64,000 nucleotides of DNA from Thermococcus profundus (lineage in GTDB: Archaea > Methanobacteriota_B > Thermococci > Thermococcales > Thermococcaceae). The position numbers and the translations under genes are program-made. Below the pieces are notes generated by a model, which saw nothing but the letters and a program-made list of their open reading frames with translations, searched no databases and was not told where the DNA came from. Shown piece by piece: positions 45,618-53,376 of the stretch. Location of the stretch: contig NZ_CP014862.1 of NCBI RefSeq assembly GCF_002214585.1, positions 1,426,001 to 1,490,000 of the forward strand, written 5' to 3'. Numbering within the stretch: position 1 is the stretch's first letter; the number at the start of each line of letters is the position of its first letter.

Positions 45618-45849
45618 GGGATCACCCCACATTATTTGTAATCCTAATTTTAAAAAAGTTTCCTTTCTATGACATTAAAAATTAAATCTGCAAACTCCGG
45701 AAAATACATTAGAATGCAGGTGTATTCAGCATTGAACGTTGCATTTAGAAAGAAAAACAAGATGGAACTCAAAGACTTTTCACTTCCACCCAATTCTATC
45801 CGACGAAAGGGTTATTAGTGAGGGCATCGAGGATTTTTCGGTGATGCGC

Positions 45850-46797
45850 ATGGTGGTTAGCCTTGCAGGAAGGGATGTTCTCTGCCTCCAGGACTTCACG
45901 AGGGAGGAGCTTGAGACGATTCTCAAAACAGCTGAGATGATGAAGATCTGGAACAAGATCGGAAAGCCGCACCGCGTTCTCGAGGGCAAGACTCTAGCTA
46001 TGATATTCCAGAAGCCCTCAACTAGAACCAGGATCTCCTTCGAGGTCGGTATCTACCAGCTCGGCGGCTACGGCCTCTACCTCAACGCCCAGGACCTCCA
46101 GCTCCGCAGGGGAGAGACGATAGCCGACACCGCAAGGGTTCTCAGCAGGTACGTTGATGGGATCATGGCGAGGGTCTACGCCCACAAGGACGTTGAGGAT
46201 CTGGCAAAATACGCAAGCGTTCCAGTGATAAACGGTCTCTCTGACTTCTCACACCCATGCCAGGCCCTAGCTGATTATCAGACCATCCTTGAGAAGAAGG
46301 GGAGAATAGCTGGCCTTAAGATCGTCTACGTTGGAGACGGCAACAACGTCGCCCACTCCCTCATGATAGCCGGAACCAAGCTCGGTGCCAACGTGGTCGT
46401 TGCCACCCCAGAAGGTTATGAGCCGGACAAGAAAGTTATCAAGTGGGCAGAGCAGAACGCCGCCGAGAGCGGTGGAAGCTTTGAGCTCCTCCACGATCCG
46501 ATCAAGGCTGTTAAAGACGCCGACGTCATCTACACTGACGTCTGGGCGAGCATGGGGCAGGAAGCCGAGGCAGAGGAGAGGAGGAAGATATTCCAGCCCT
46601 TCCAGGTCAACAAAGACCTCGTCAAGCACGCGAAGCCTGACTACATCTTCATGCACTGCCTCCCGGCCCACAGAGGCGAGGAGGTTACGGACGACGTCGT
46701 TGACAGCCCGAACAGCGTCGTCTTCGATGAAGCGGAGAACAGGCTCCACGCCCAGAAGGCAGTCATGGCCCTCGTCATGGGCGGGATTAAGGTCTGA
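45850..46797 (+). CDS. argF: ornithine carbamoyltransferase
   Basis: A 315-residue enzyme that forms citrulline from ornithine and carbamoyl phosphate, very like the Pyrococcus OTC. Motifs are FQKPSTRTRISFEVG (STRTR carbamoyl-phosphate site), DFSHPCQALADYQT (HPCQ) and FMHCLPAHRGEEV (HCLP). ATG 45850 (MVVSLAGRD) follows GGTGAT by four bases; the frame is open further upstream. The 232-base gap before it is AT-rich and holds no gene, only a possible TATA (GTTATTAG) near 45808. Confidence 0.96.
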   Translation: MVVSLAGRDVLCLQDFTREELETILKTAEMMKIWNKIGKPHRVLEGKTLAMIFQKPSTRTRISFEVGIYQLGGYGLYLNAQDLQLRRGETIADTARVLSRYVDGIMARVYAHKDVEDLAKYASVPVINGLSDFSHPCQALADYQTILEKKGRIAGLKIVYVGDGNNVAHSLMIAGTKLGANVVVATPEGYEPDKKVIKWAEQNAAESGGSFELLHDPIKAVKDADVIYTDVWASMGQEAEAEERRKIFQPFQVNKDLVKHAKPDYIFMHCLPAHRGEEVTDDVVDSPNSVVFDEAENRLHAQKAVMALVMGGIKV

Positions 46798-46818
46798 GGA
46801 TTTTTCTTCATTTTTTGC
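46798..46818 (+). terminator. T-rich terminator of argF
   Basis: The stop codon is followed by GGATTTTTCTTCATTTTTTG, two runs of T on the + strand typical of archaeal termination. Confidence 0.45.
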
Positions 46819-46896
46819 CATCCCTGTGATAGATCCTAAATTTTTGGCCTCCTAAAACTTGTTGGTCATGGAATGATCACGAAGACCGATGAACAT

Positions 46897-47870
46897 CTAA
46901 TCCCTAGGCGTGAAGATTACGATGTACTTGTTGGGTCCAGGACCTCTCCCTCCAACTAGGTATATCTTCTCTCCGTCCCAGGCTCCAGGAGCCTGCCCAA
47001 TGGGATACGGGAGGGTGCCGACTTTTGTTATGGAGTTATCCTCCGGGACGAAGAGGTAGATGGCACGGCTGAAGTTGGAGCTGTCGTAAAAGCCGCCGAA
47101 GATGTATATCCCCTGTCAGTTGCCACCGCCGTTCTGGCCCAGTATTTGTCGGGAAGCCTAACTGGAGCCCAGAGGAAGCTTTTTGAGGATGGATCGAAGA
47201 CCGCTATCCTATCGCCGTGTACGAGGTATCCCTTCCCTTTGTACCACACAGCCGCATACATTGAGGTTCCCGGAAAGACGAACCCCTCCGGGAAATCGAG
47301 ATCGAGGCGCTGGAATATCTTTGCATAGGGGTCAAACGAATAGACGGAGAGGTTTCCACCCAGGAATCTGACGAAGAGATACGCCTTTGAACCATCCCAG
47401 AGAAGGGAGAGCTGGTCGTAGTCCCTAAAGGGCATCTCAACGAATTTCCTCATGGTCCCGTTCTCAGGGTTGTACGCGTAAACGATGGGAATCTGAGTAA
47501 TGTTGCCGGGATTGTATCCCCCAAAGAGTAACACCTCATTGTTTATCCACAAGGCGGGGACATCGGTCACGAAGGGAGCATCGAGCTTACCCAGCAGTTC
47601 GGCCTTTCCGTTCTTCACCCGATACACTCTATTCTCGGCTCGCTCCCCCTTAACCAAAACCTTAACGCTTGCTATGAAGGTTGAGTTGTCCACCTTCACG
47701 AAAAACCCGTTTCCAAGTCCTGCGAGAACTTCATGGTCGATTTCCACGAGCTCAATATCGCCGGCAATGCGGGTGCTCCCTGAATTGGATCCAAGGGCGC
47801 TCCATGTCCAATATCCAGCTATCCCCGCCACCACGAGAAAAAGGACGGCTAAGAGCAAGCTATGTCTCAT
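46897..47870 (-). pseudogene. kelch-like exported protein gene with one frameshift
   Basis: From ATG 47870 (GGTGAG four bases upstream) the frame encodes a signal anchor (SLLLAVLFLVVAGIAGYW) and beta-propeller-like repeats (NNEVLLFGGYNPGN, DGSKAYLFVRFLGG, YKGKGYLVHGDRIAVFDP). It loses sense after KYWARTAVATDRG. In the next frame the protein resumes as GIYIFGGFYDSSNFSRAIYL and EKIYLVGGRGPGPNKYIV, ending at TAG 46897-46899. Adding one base to the C-run at 47110-47113 restores a continuous protein of about 324 residues. It is either a real mutation, slippage-controlled, or a sequencing error. Confidence 0.75.
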
Positions 47871-48017
47871 GTCACTCACCGCCATGATGATGTACTAATT
47901 TTTGGTGACATACTATTTTAATTTTTCGATGTTAGGTTAATTTCCACACTCTCAAGTTGATTAAAAGACCGCATTTTATGCCCAAGAACCTTTTAAACCC
48001 CTTTCCCAACTTCCAAC

Positions 48018-48947
48018 ATGCTCGAAAGGTTGTTTTCCCTCGGCTACTCAAGGACATTCGCTGAAAGGTATTACCAGCTCTGGGGCGAGAGGGCCTTAGC
48101 GATAGCAGAGGCCATGGAAAAACCTCTGCCGAGATGCTTCCGCGTTAACACCCTCAGGATAGAGATTCCAAAACTCACGAAGCTCCTCAACAAGAAGGGC
48201 TTTCAGTTTAAACGAGTTACCTGGGCGAGGGAGGGCTTCTGCCTCACGAGGGAGCCGTTCTCGATAACCTCAACACCCGAATATCTTTCCGGCCTTCTCT
48301 ACATCCAGGAGGCGAGCTCGATGTATCCCCCCGTTGCCCTAGAGCCTAAACCTGGAGAGACCGTCGCCGACATGGCCGCCGCCCCCGGGGGAAAGACCTC
48401 CTACATGGCACAGCTGATGGAGAACGAGGGGATAATCTACGCCTTCGACGTTGGAGAAGAAAGGCTTAAGGAGACGAGGCTCAACCTTTCGAGGCTGGGA
48501 ATTACAAACACTATCCTCCTCCACAGCTCTTCCCTCCACATAGACGAGCTCGGCGTTGAGTTCGACAAAATCCTCCTCGATGCGCCCTGCACGGGCTCCG
48601 GAACGATACACAAGAACCCGGAGAGGAAATCCAACAGAACGATGGATGACGTTAAGTTCTGCCAGGGTCTTCAGATGAGGCTCCTCGAGAAGGGCCTGAG
48701 CGTCCTTAAAGAGGGGGGGATTCTAGTTTATTCAACCTGCTCCCTAGAGCCGGAGGAGAACGAGTTCGTTATCCAGTGGGTCTTAGACAACTTCGACGTT
48801 GAGCTTCTTCCGTTGAGATACGGCGAGCCAGCTTTGACGAACCCCTTCGGAGTTGAGCTGAGCGAAGAGATAAGAAAGGCGAGGAGATTTTATCCGGACA
48901 AACACGGGACGAGCGGCTTCTTTGTTGCAAAAATAAAGAAGCGTTAA
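48018..48947 (+). CDS. RNA m5C methyltransferase (NOL1/NOP2/Sun family)
   Basis: A 309-residue SAM-dependent RNA cytosine-C5 methyltransferase. After an N-terminal RNA-binding part, SAM-binding AAAPGGKTSYMAQLM, catalytic DAPCTGSGTIHKNP and the second cysteine in YSTCSLEPEENEFV are present. The substrate may be tRNA or rRNA; in Thermococcales several paralogues exist, so no gene symbol is given. ATG 48018 is 20 bases after a T-rich promoter region. It overlaps the convergent downstream gene by four bases. Confidence 0.93.
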   Translation: MLERLFSLGYSRTFAERYYQLWGERALAIAEAMEKPLPRCFRVNTLRIEIPKLTKLLNKKGFQFKRVTWAREGFCLTREPFSITSTPEYLSGLLYIQEASSMYPPVALEPKPGETVADMAAAPGGKTSYMAQLMENEGIIYAFDVGEERLKETRLNLSRLGITNTILLHSSSLHIDELGVEFDKILLDAPCTGSGTIHKNPERKSNRTMDDVKFCQGLQMRLLEKGLSVLKEGGILVYSTCSLEPEENEFVIQWVLDNFDVELLPLRYGEPALTNPFGVELSEEIRKARRFYPDKHGTSGFFVAKIKKR

Positions 48948-49918
48948 TCCTTTGACTTATCCACAAGCTTCTTATCAAGCTCTTTGAGCCTCTTTAATAC
49001 GTCTTCGCTTAGATGCTTCTCCAGCTCCTCACGGGCAGCCTTGGCTAGGTCGAACTTTGAGTCGTACTTTCCAAGGGAAGTCCAGTGCATCTTCTTCCCT
49101 TCCAGGAAGACGTCTATGTCGCAGAGCCTCTTGTAACCGGCGTACTCGATGCCCTTAAGGAGGAACTTTACCCTTTCGGGCTTCTCCCATGTCAGGAGCT
49201 TGAGCTTGTAGACCGGAACGCGCATGAAGGGCCTTGGATAATCCCAGTCCCATCCTTCCCCAACGATGAAGCCCAAGTCGAGGTCTTCAATGACCATCAT
49301 GAGCCGCTCTATGTTCTCCTCGTACCGTCTCTCCGTGTCGTATATCTTGATCGTCAGCTCGTTCCACTCCGGCATCAGCCTCAGCAGGAGAAGGGGGACG
49401 TCGATGCTCAACTCTCTGTAAACCCGAAGAAAGTTCCTCCTTATGAGGACGGCGCCCTCTATCTCCTCCGGGCCGATCGACGAGCTGAGCTTTTTGGTAG
49501 TGATCCCTATTATGGTGTCATTGGCCTCACCCTCGTCAAGGGCGGTTTTTATATCCATGACGTCACCGCCGTATTTCTCGGCTATGAGTTTCAGGGCTTC
49601 GTCCACCTTTTGAGGCACCCTGAGGAAGATCAGCGTACTCTCAACATGAACCTTTTCAATTGGAAGATTCCTGTTTATTATCTGGCTCAGAACGAGCGGG
49701 GCGTGGGATTTCACCAAAAACCCGGTCTTCGGCGGCAGGGTCTCCTTCTGCCATTCGTCGGTAACAAAGAGGACGGTCTCAAACTCGCTGCTTTTCCGTA
49801 TGGCCTCCTCAGTGCTGATCTCCTCAACCCCAAAGGCCTCCTTCAAAGCTTCTTTAACGGCCTCCGCGTGTGCGGTTCTCAGGAACACTATCGACGGACC
49901 AAAACGGGCAACCTTCAT
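48944..49918 (-). CDS. uncharacterised 324-residue archaeal protein
   Basis: No recognised family. Residues 1-70 look like a small alpha/beta domain (VARFGPSIVFLRTAHAEAV). The middle (LKLIAEKYGGDVMDIKTALD, GAVLIRRNFLRVYRELSIDV) is mixed alpha/beta, and the C-terminus is charged and helical (EELEKHLSEDVLKRLKELDK). No membrane segment or cysteine pattern stands out. ATG 49918 (MKVARFGPS) overlaps the stop of the phosphoesterase gene by one base, so the two are translationally coupled and may share a pathway. Confidence 0.75.
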   Translation of the reverse strand: MKVARFGPSIVFLRTAHAEAVKEALKEAFGVEEISTEEAIRKSSEFETVLFVTDEWQKETLPPKTGFLVKSHAPLVLSQIINRNLPIEKVHVESTLIFLRVPQKVDEALKLIAEKYGGDVMDIKTALDEGEANDTIIGITTKKLSSSIGPEEIEGAVLIRRNFLRVYRELSIDVPLLLLRLMPEWNELTIKIYDTERRYEENIERLMMVIEDLDLGFIVGEGWDWDYPRPFMRVPVYKLKLLTWEKPERVKFLLKGIEYAGYKRLCDIDVFLEGKKMHWTSLGKYDSKFDLAKAAREELEKHLSEDVLKRLKELDKKLVDKSKD

Positions 49919-50505
49919 CACAGACCCCTCCACATCTTGTATCCCCGGCAGGTATCGGTTCCTGGGGGGTATTTTATTCTGTACGTTCTCCCGCTTGGGA
50001 GAAGGACGAAATTAACCCCCAGAACGCCATTCAAACCTTTCTCAATGAGCTTGAAGTTGTGACCGTAGAGCCGAAAATCCACGGGGGAACCGAGGACTTC
50101 CTCGGGCCTGTGGCCCAGGGCAAACCTCACCCCCTCGATCTCCACTACGGTTCCAGGGTCAACAACGGCATCGCCGAAGAATTCCCTTATCACCTCAACG
50201 TCGTCCTCGTTGCCCGGCACAATGTAGAGCTCCGCCCCGCTCCCCTTGAGTATTGATGCAAGCTTTCTAATGGCACCCCTGTATCGAGGAAGCAACTCAG
50301 GCCTCCTCTCAAGCTTAAGGTTGTCGGCCAAATCTCCAGTGTGGATTATGTAGTCCGGACTGATCTTCTCTATCAGCCTTTGAACAAAGGGATAAACGGA
50401 TTCGGGAGTGTCGCTTACGTGCATTACCGTTACCTCTCCCGAACTGGAAATTTCAGCGGGAACATCCCTCCTGAACTGGAGTTTCTTGAGGATGTTAAGT
50501 ACCAT
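49918..50505 (-). CDS. calcineurin-like metallophosphoesterase (YfcE/MJ0936 type)
   Basis: A 195-residue phosphodiesterase-like protein. The metal-binding motifs are HVSDTPES (D, with the usual His replaced later), HTGDLADN (GD), VPGNEDD (GNxD/E in place of GNHD), and FALGHRPEE and LYGHNF (GH). Substrate unknown; relatives hydrolyse cyclic or bis(p-nitrophenyl) phosphodiesters. Residues 1-25 form an extra basic segment. It is first in a two-gene unit with the unknown 324-residue protein. Confidence 0.87.
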   Translation of the reverse strand: MVLNILKKLQFRRDVPAEISSSGEVTVMHVSDTPESVYPFVQRLIEKISPDYIIHTGDLADNLKLERRPELLPRYRGAIRKLASILKGSGAELYIVPGNEDDVEVIREFFGDAVVDPGTVVEIEGVRFALGHRPEEVLGSPVDFRLYGHNFKLIEKGLNGVLGVNFVLLPSGRTYRIKYPPGTDTCRGYKMWRGL

Positions 50506-50598
50506 ATGGGGAGTTGGGCATTGGCCTATATTAGCCTACCGCAGGATAAGTTTTAAAAAATCGCTATCCCTCAAAAATCCTCGAAGGGGGTGAGGATC

Positions 50599-50859
50599 AT
50601 GAGGAGGGCTATAGTCCTCTCCTACGCCGGTAGCCACGAGCACCAGCACAACCACCACATGATCCTCAAGCCCCTTGGAGTGGAGGACAGGGCAGGAGCG
50701 AGCGCCCTCATTGGGAGAAAAGTCGTCTGGAGGACCCCCACGGGGCGGAAGATGATAGGAAAGATACTCCGGGCTCACGGCAACAGGGGAGAAGTAAAGG
50801 CTTACTTTAACCCCGGTCTCCCGGGACAGGCCATCGGGGACTACGTCGAAATCCTTTAA
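50599..50859 (+). CDS. rpl35ae: ribosomal protein L35Ae (eL33)
   Basis: An 86-residue large-subunit ribosomal protein with the archaeal/eukaryotic pattern [32 protein letters not shown]-type [20 protein letters not shown] and [24 protein letters not shown] 50599 follows GGTGAG by four bases; GTG 50590 is in frame within that site. trm1 follows after 34 bases. Confidence 0.95.
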   Translation: MRRAIVLSYAGSHEHQHNHHMILKPLGVEDRAGASALIGRKVVWRTPTGRKMIGKILRAHGNRGEVKAYFNPGLPGQAIGDYVEIL

Positions 50860-50893
50860 ACGCTTCCCACCTTTTCTTTCTCAGGTGAGAAAA

Positions 50894-52036
50894 GTGGAGT
50901 TTATCGAGATCAAAGAGGGCCTGGCTAGGATACTCGTTCCAAAGGCCGAGAGAATATACGATGCACCAGTGTTTTACAATCCCGTTATGGCCCTGAACCG
51001 GGACATAAGCGTTCTCGTCCTCAAGATTCTACAGCCTGAAAAGGTACTTGACGCCCTATCTGCGACGGGGATAAGGGGCATCAGGTACGCCCTTGAGACC
51101 CCAGCTCAGGAGATCTGGCTCAACGACATAAGCGACGAGGCCTACGGCTTGATAAAGGAGAACCTGAAAAAGAACCTCGAAGGGGAGCTCTATGAGGAGG
51201 GAGATAGAGCCTATTTCTGGGGCGAAAAGCTCGCCGTTGCAAACAAAGGCGACGCCAACAGGTTGATGGCAGAGAACTTCCGCTACTTCGACTTCCTGGA
51301 TCTGGACCCCTTCGGCTCCCCCATAGAGTTTCTGGATGCCGCCCTCAGGTCGGTGAAGAGAAAGGGAGTCCTTGGGATAACCGCCACTGACACTGGAGTT
51401 CTCTGCGGGGCCTACAGGCAGGCATGCAGGAGGAAGTACCTGGCCGAGCCCATAAGGGGGGAGCTGTGCCACGAAGCGGGGTTAAGGATACTGATCGGGG
51501 CTGTGGTCAGATACGCCGCCAAATACGATCTGGGGGTTGAAGTTCTTCTCGCATACTACCGCGACCACTACTTCAGAGCATTCCTCCGGCTGAGAAGCGG
51601 AGCGAGAAAGGCCGATGGGAGCCTCAACCAGCTTGGATACCTGTGGCAGAGGGAGAACGGCGAGTTCTTCTATGAAACAGCTTTCCTCCCGCAAAACAGA
51701 GGTAAGGTCTACGGCCCCATGTGGCTGGGACCCCTAAAGGATCAGGGCTTTGTGGAGGATGTTTTAAAAGGGGCAGGAGAAAGCGAGCTTGCGCATAAAA
51801 AAACACTCAAGTTCCTAGAAGTTCTAAGAGAAGAGCTGGACGTTCCGTTCCACTACGATACGCATGCCATAGCCAGAAGAAACGGGCTTGAGCTAAGGAA
51901 GGTCAAGGCCGTCGTTGAAGAGCTTAAGAACAGGGGGTACGCGGCCACCAGAACCCACTTTTCGCCGACCGCGGTAAAAACCGATGCTCCGTTCAACGCA
52001 GTGTTGGAGGCGCTCAAAGGCTCATCCGGAGGATGA
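50894..52036 (+). CDS. trm1: tRNA (guanine26-N2)-dimethyltransferase Trm1
   Basis: A 380-residue SAM-dependent enzyme that forms m2,2G26 in tRNA. The SAM site [17 protein letters not shown], the catalytic [19 protein letters not shown] and the [11 protein letters not shown] block are diagnostic. A C-terminal winged-helix-like part ([20 protein letters not shown]) is normal. GTG 50894 ([13 protein letters not shown]) is preferred because GGTGAG lies four bases upstream; GTG 50885 overlaps that site. Confidence 0.95.
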   Translation: MEFIEIKEGLARILVPKAERIYDAPVFYNPVMALNRDISVLVLKILQPEKVLDALSATGIRGIRYALETPAQEIWLNDISDEAYGLIKENLKKNLEGELYEEGDRAYFWGEKLAVANKGDANRLMAENFRYFDFLDLDPFGSPIEFLDAALRSVKRKGVLGITATDTGVLCGAYRQACRRKYLAEPIRGELCHEAGLRILIGAVVRYAAKYDLGVEVLLAYYRDHYFRAFLRLRSGARKADGSLNQLGYLWQRENGEFFYETAFLPQNRGKVYGPMWLGPLKDQGFVEDVLKGAGESELAHKKTLKFLEVLREELDVPFHYDTHAIARRNGLELRKVKAVVEELKNRGYAATRTHFSPTAVKTDAPFNAVLEALKGSSGG

Positions 52037-52053
52037 CATTTCACAAACGCAAC

Positions 52054-52063
52054 CTATAAATAT
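52054..52063 (+). promoter_or_regulatory. TATA box of a probably leaderless gene
   Basis: CTATAAATAT lies only 21 bases before ATG 52085. With the usual 25-base distance from TATA centre, transcription would start at or next to the start codon. No Shine-Dalgarno sequence is present. Confidence 0.6.
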
Positions 52064-52084
52064 TCCCAGGATGTTATTCCTCTG

Positions 52085-52717
52085 ATGACACTGGTGTTCC
52101 ACACTCCAGACCAATCAGAGGAGGTCAAACCGTTCGAAGGGTTCCCCCTTGGAATAAGGCAGGGTAGTTCGTCGGCCGTGCTGTTCTCCGATGAGCTTTC
52201 TGAGGTCTTTCTGGTGACATACCTTGAGGCGGCTCTCCTCGAAGGGGGGAGTGTCTACCACGTCCAGGTGGGTGGGGGCTTTACTCCAAGCACTCTCAGG
52301 AGGATAAAAGAGGACATCAGTGGATTCCACTTTGGAAAAACTTACAGGCTGTCTTCGGTAGTGGAAGCCCTGAAAACTATGGAACCTGGCTCTTCTCTTG
52401 TCGTCTCGGGTTTTCCCCTGCTGAGGGACAGGAGCACTGATGGACTCCTGGAACTACTCGAGATCGCGGGAGAAAAGGACGTAACCCTAATCCTTACCCA
52501 CACCCCGATAGTCCTCAACGAGCTGGACCTCCCCGGGGAGTTCTCATCCCACTACCTTCTACCAGAGCTCTTTGACTACCTCTTCGTGGCTAGAATGAGC
52601 TCCTACCGCGGTCATTACCGGCTTAACGTGTCCCTCCTCCGTGCCCCAGCGGATTTTGTTGGGAACCTGGGGGAGCACTCAATACCCGTGGACAGCGAAA
52701 TAAAAGCACTGCTATAA
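52085..52717 (+). CDS. uncharacterised RecA-fold-like protein
   Basis: A 210-residue soluble protein with an alternating alpha/beta pattern resembling the archaeal RecA/RadA-like (KaiC-related) fold: VYHVQVGGGFTPSTLRRI, GSSLVVSGFPLLRD, DVTLILTHTPIVLNEL. The Walker A lysine is missing (QGSSSAVLFSD occupies that place), so ATP binding is doubtful. Function unknown. Predicted leaderless. It is convergent with, and overlaps by six bases, the MobA-like gene. Confidence 0.65.
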   Translation: MTLVFHTPDQSEEVKPFEGFPLGIRQGSSSAVLFSDELSEVFLVTYLEAALLEGGSVYHVQVGGGFTPSTLRRIKEDISGFHFGKTYRLSSVVEALKTMEPGSSLVVSGFPLLRDRSTDGLLELLEIAGEKDVTLILTHTPIVLNELDLPGEFSSHYLLPELFDYLFVARMSSYRGHYRLNVSLLRAPADFVGNLGEHSIPVDSEIKALL

Positions 52718-53311
52718 CTGGCCGAGAGCCTTAAGCGTCTCCTCTGCAAACCGGGCATCGTTTCCGTTCTTGACCCTAAAGAAGCTCAGCGTTACCTTTG
52801 GGTTTCTCCTTGACAGTTCTTCTATAGACAGCGGCTGATAATCGAGGAACTCAACCACTTTGCTCAGACTCCGGTATCCTTCGCCCAGAGCCGCTTCAAT
52901 GGCATCTAACAAGGCCTCAGAATCGTAGATGGCATGGGTAACCCCCGTGCTCCCATCCCTCCAGACGGGAATTAATGCGTCAGGCTCCATCTCATAAAAC
53001 AGACCAACCATATAATCCACGAAGAACGGCATTACCAGGGGCATGTTGCCCTCAAGGAGAAAGAGCTCTTCAACCCCCCTCAGGGGATTTAAGAGGGCTT
53101 CCATTTTATTTCTTCCGGAAGCCGGGAGGGGTTTGGAGACATGAAGCGAATAGGTCTTGAGTTTGTCCTTCCGAACGAGCGTGACGATGTCATCTATTCT
53201 CTTCGTTAGAAGAAGCCTTCTCTCGGTTAACCTGATAACCGGCTCATCTCCAACGGGAATCGTGTAGTTCTCATTCGGCTTCTCAGGATAAGCTAAGATA
53301 AAGGCCTTCAT
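52712..53311 (-). CDS. MobA-like nucleotidyltransferase-fold protein (degenerate)
   Basis: A 199-residue protein resembling the MobA/NTP_transf_3 group. The fold-like segments LFLLEGNMPLVMPFFVDYMV, ALIPVWRDGSTGVTHAIYDS and LLDAIEAALGEGYRSL are present. The usual nucleotide loop (LAGGxSxRMG) is replaced by FILAYPEKPNENYTIPVG, so catalytic activity is doubtful. It may have a divergent role in cofactor metabolism. ATG 53311 is used; an ATG three codons earlier is possible. Confidence 0.65.
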   Translation of the reverse strand: MKAFILAYPEKPNENYTIPVGDEPVIRLTERRLLLTKRIDDIVTLVRKDKLKTYSLHVSKPLPASGRNKMEALLNPLRGVEELFLLEGNMPLVMPFFVDYMVGLFYEMEPDALIPVWRDGSTGVTHAIYDSEALLDAIEAALGEGYRSLSKVVEFLDYQPLSIEELSRRNPKVTLSFFRVKNGNDARFAEETLKALGQL

Positions 53312-53376
53312 GAACCGCAAACCGAAACGGGACTTAAAAAAGTTAACTCAAAAACGATAAAGAAAAGGGGAAGGGA

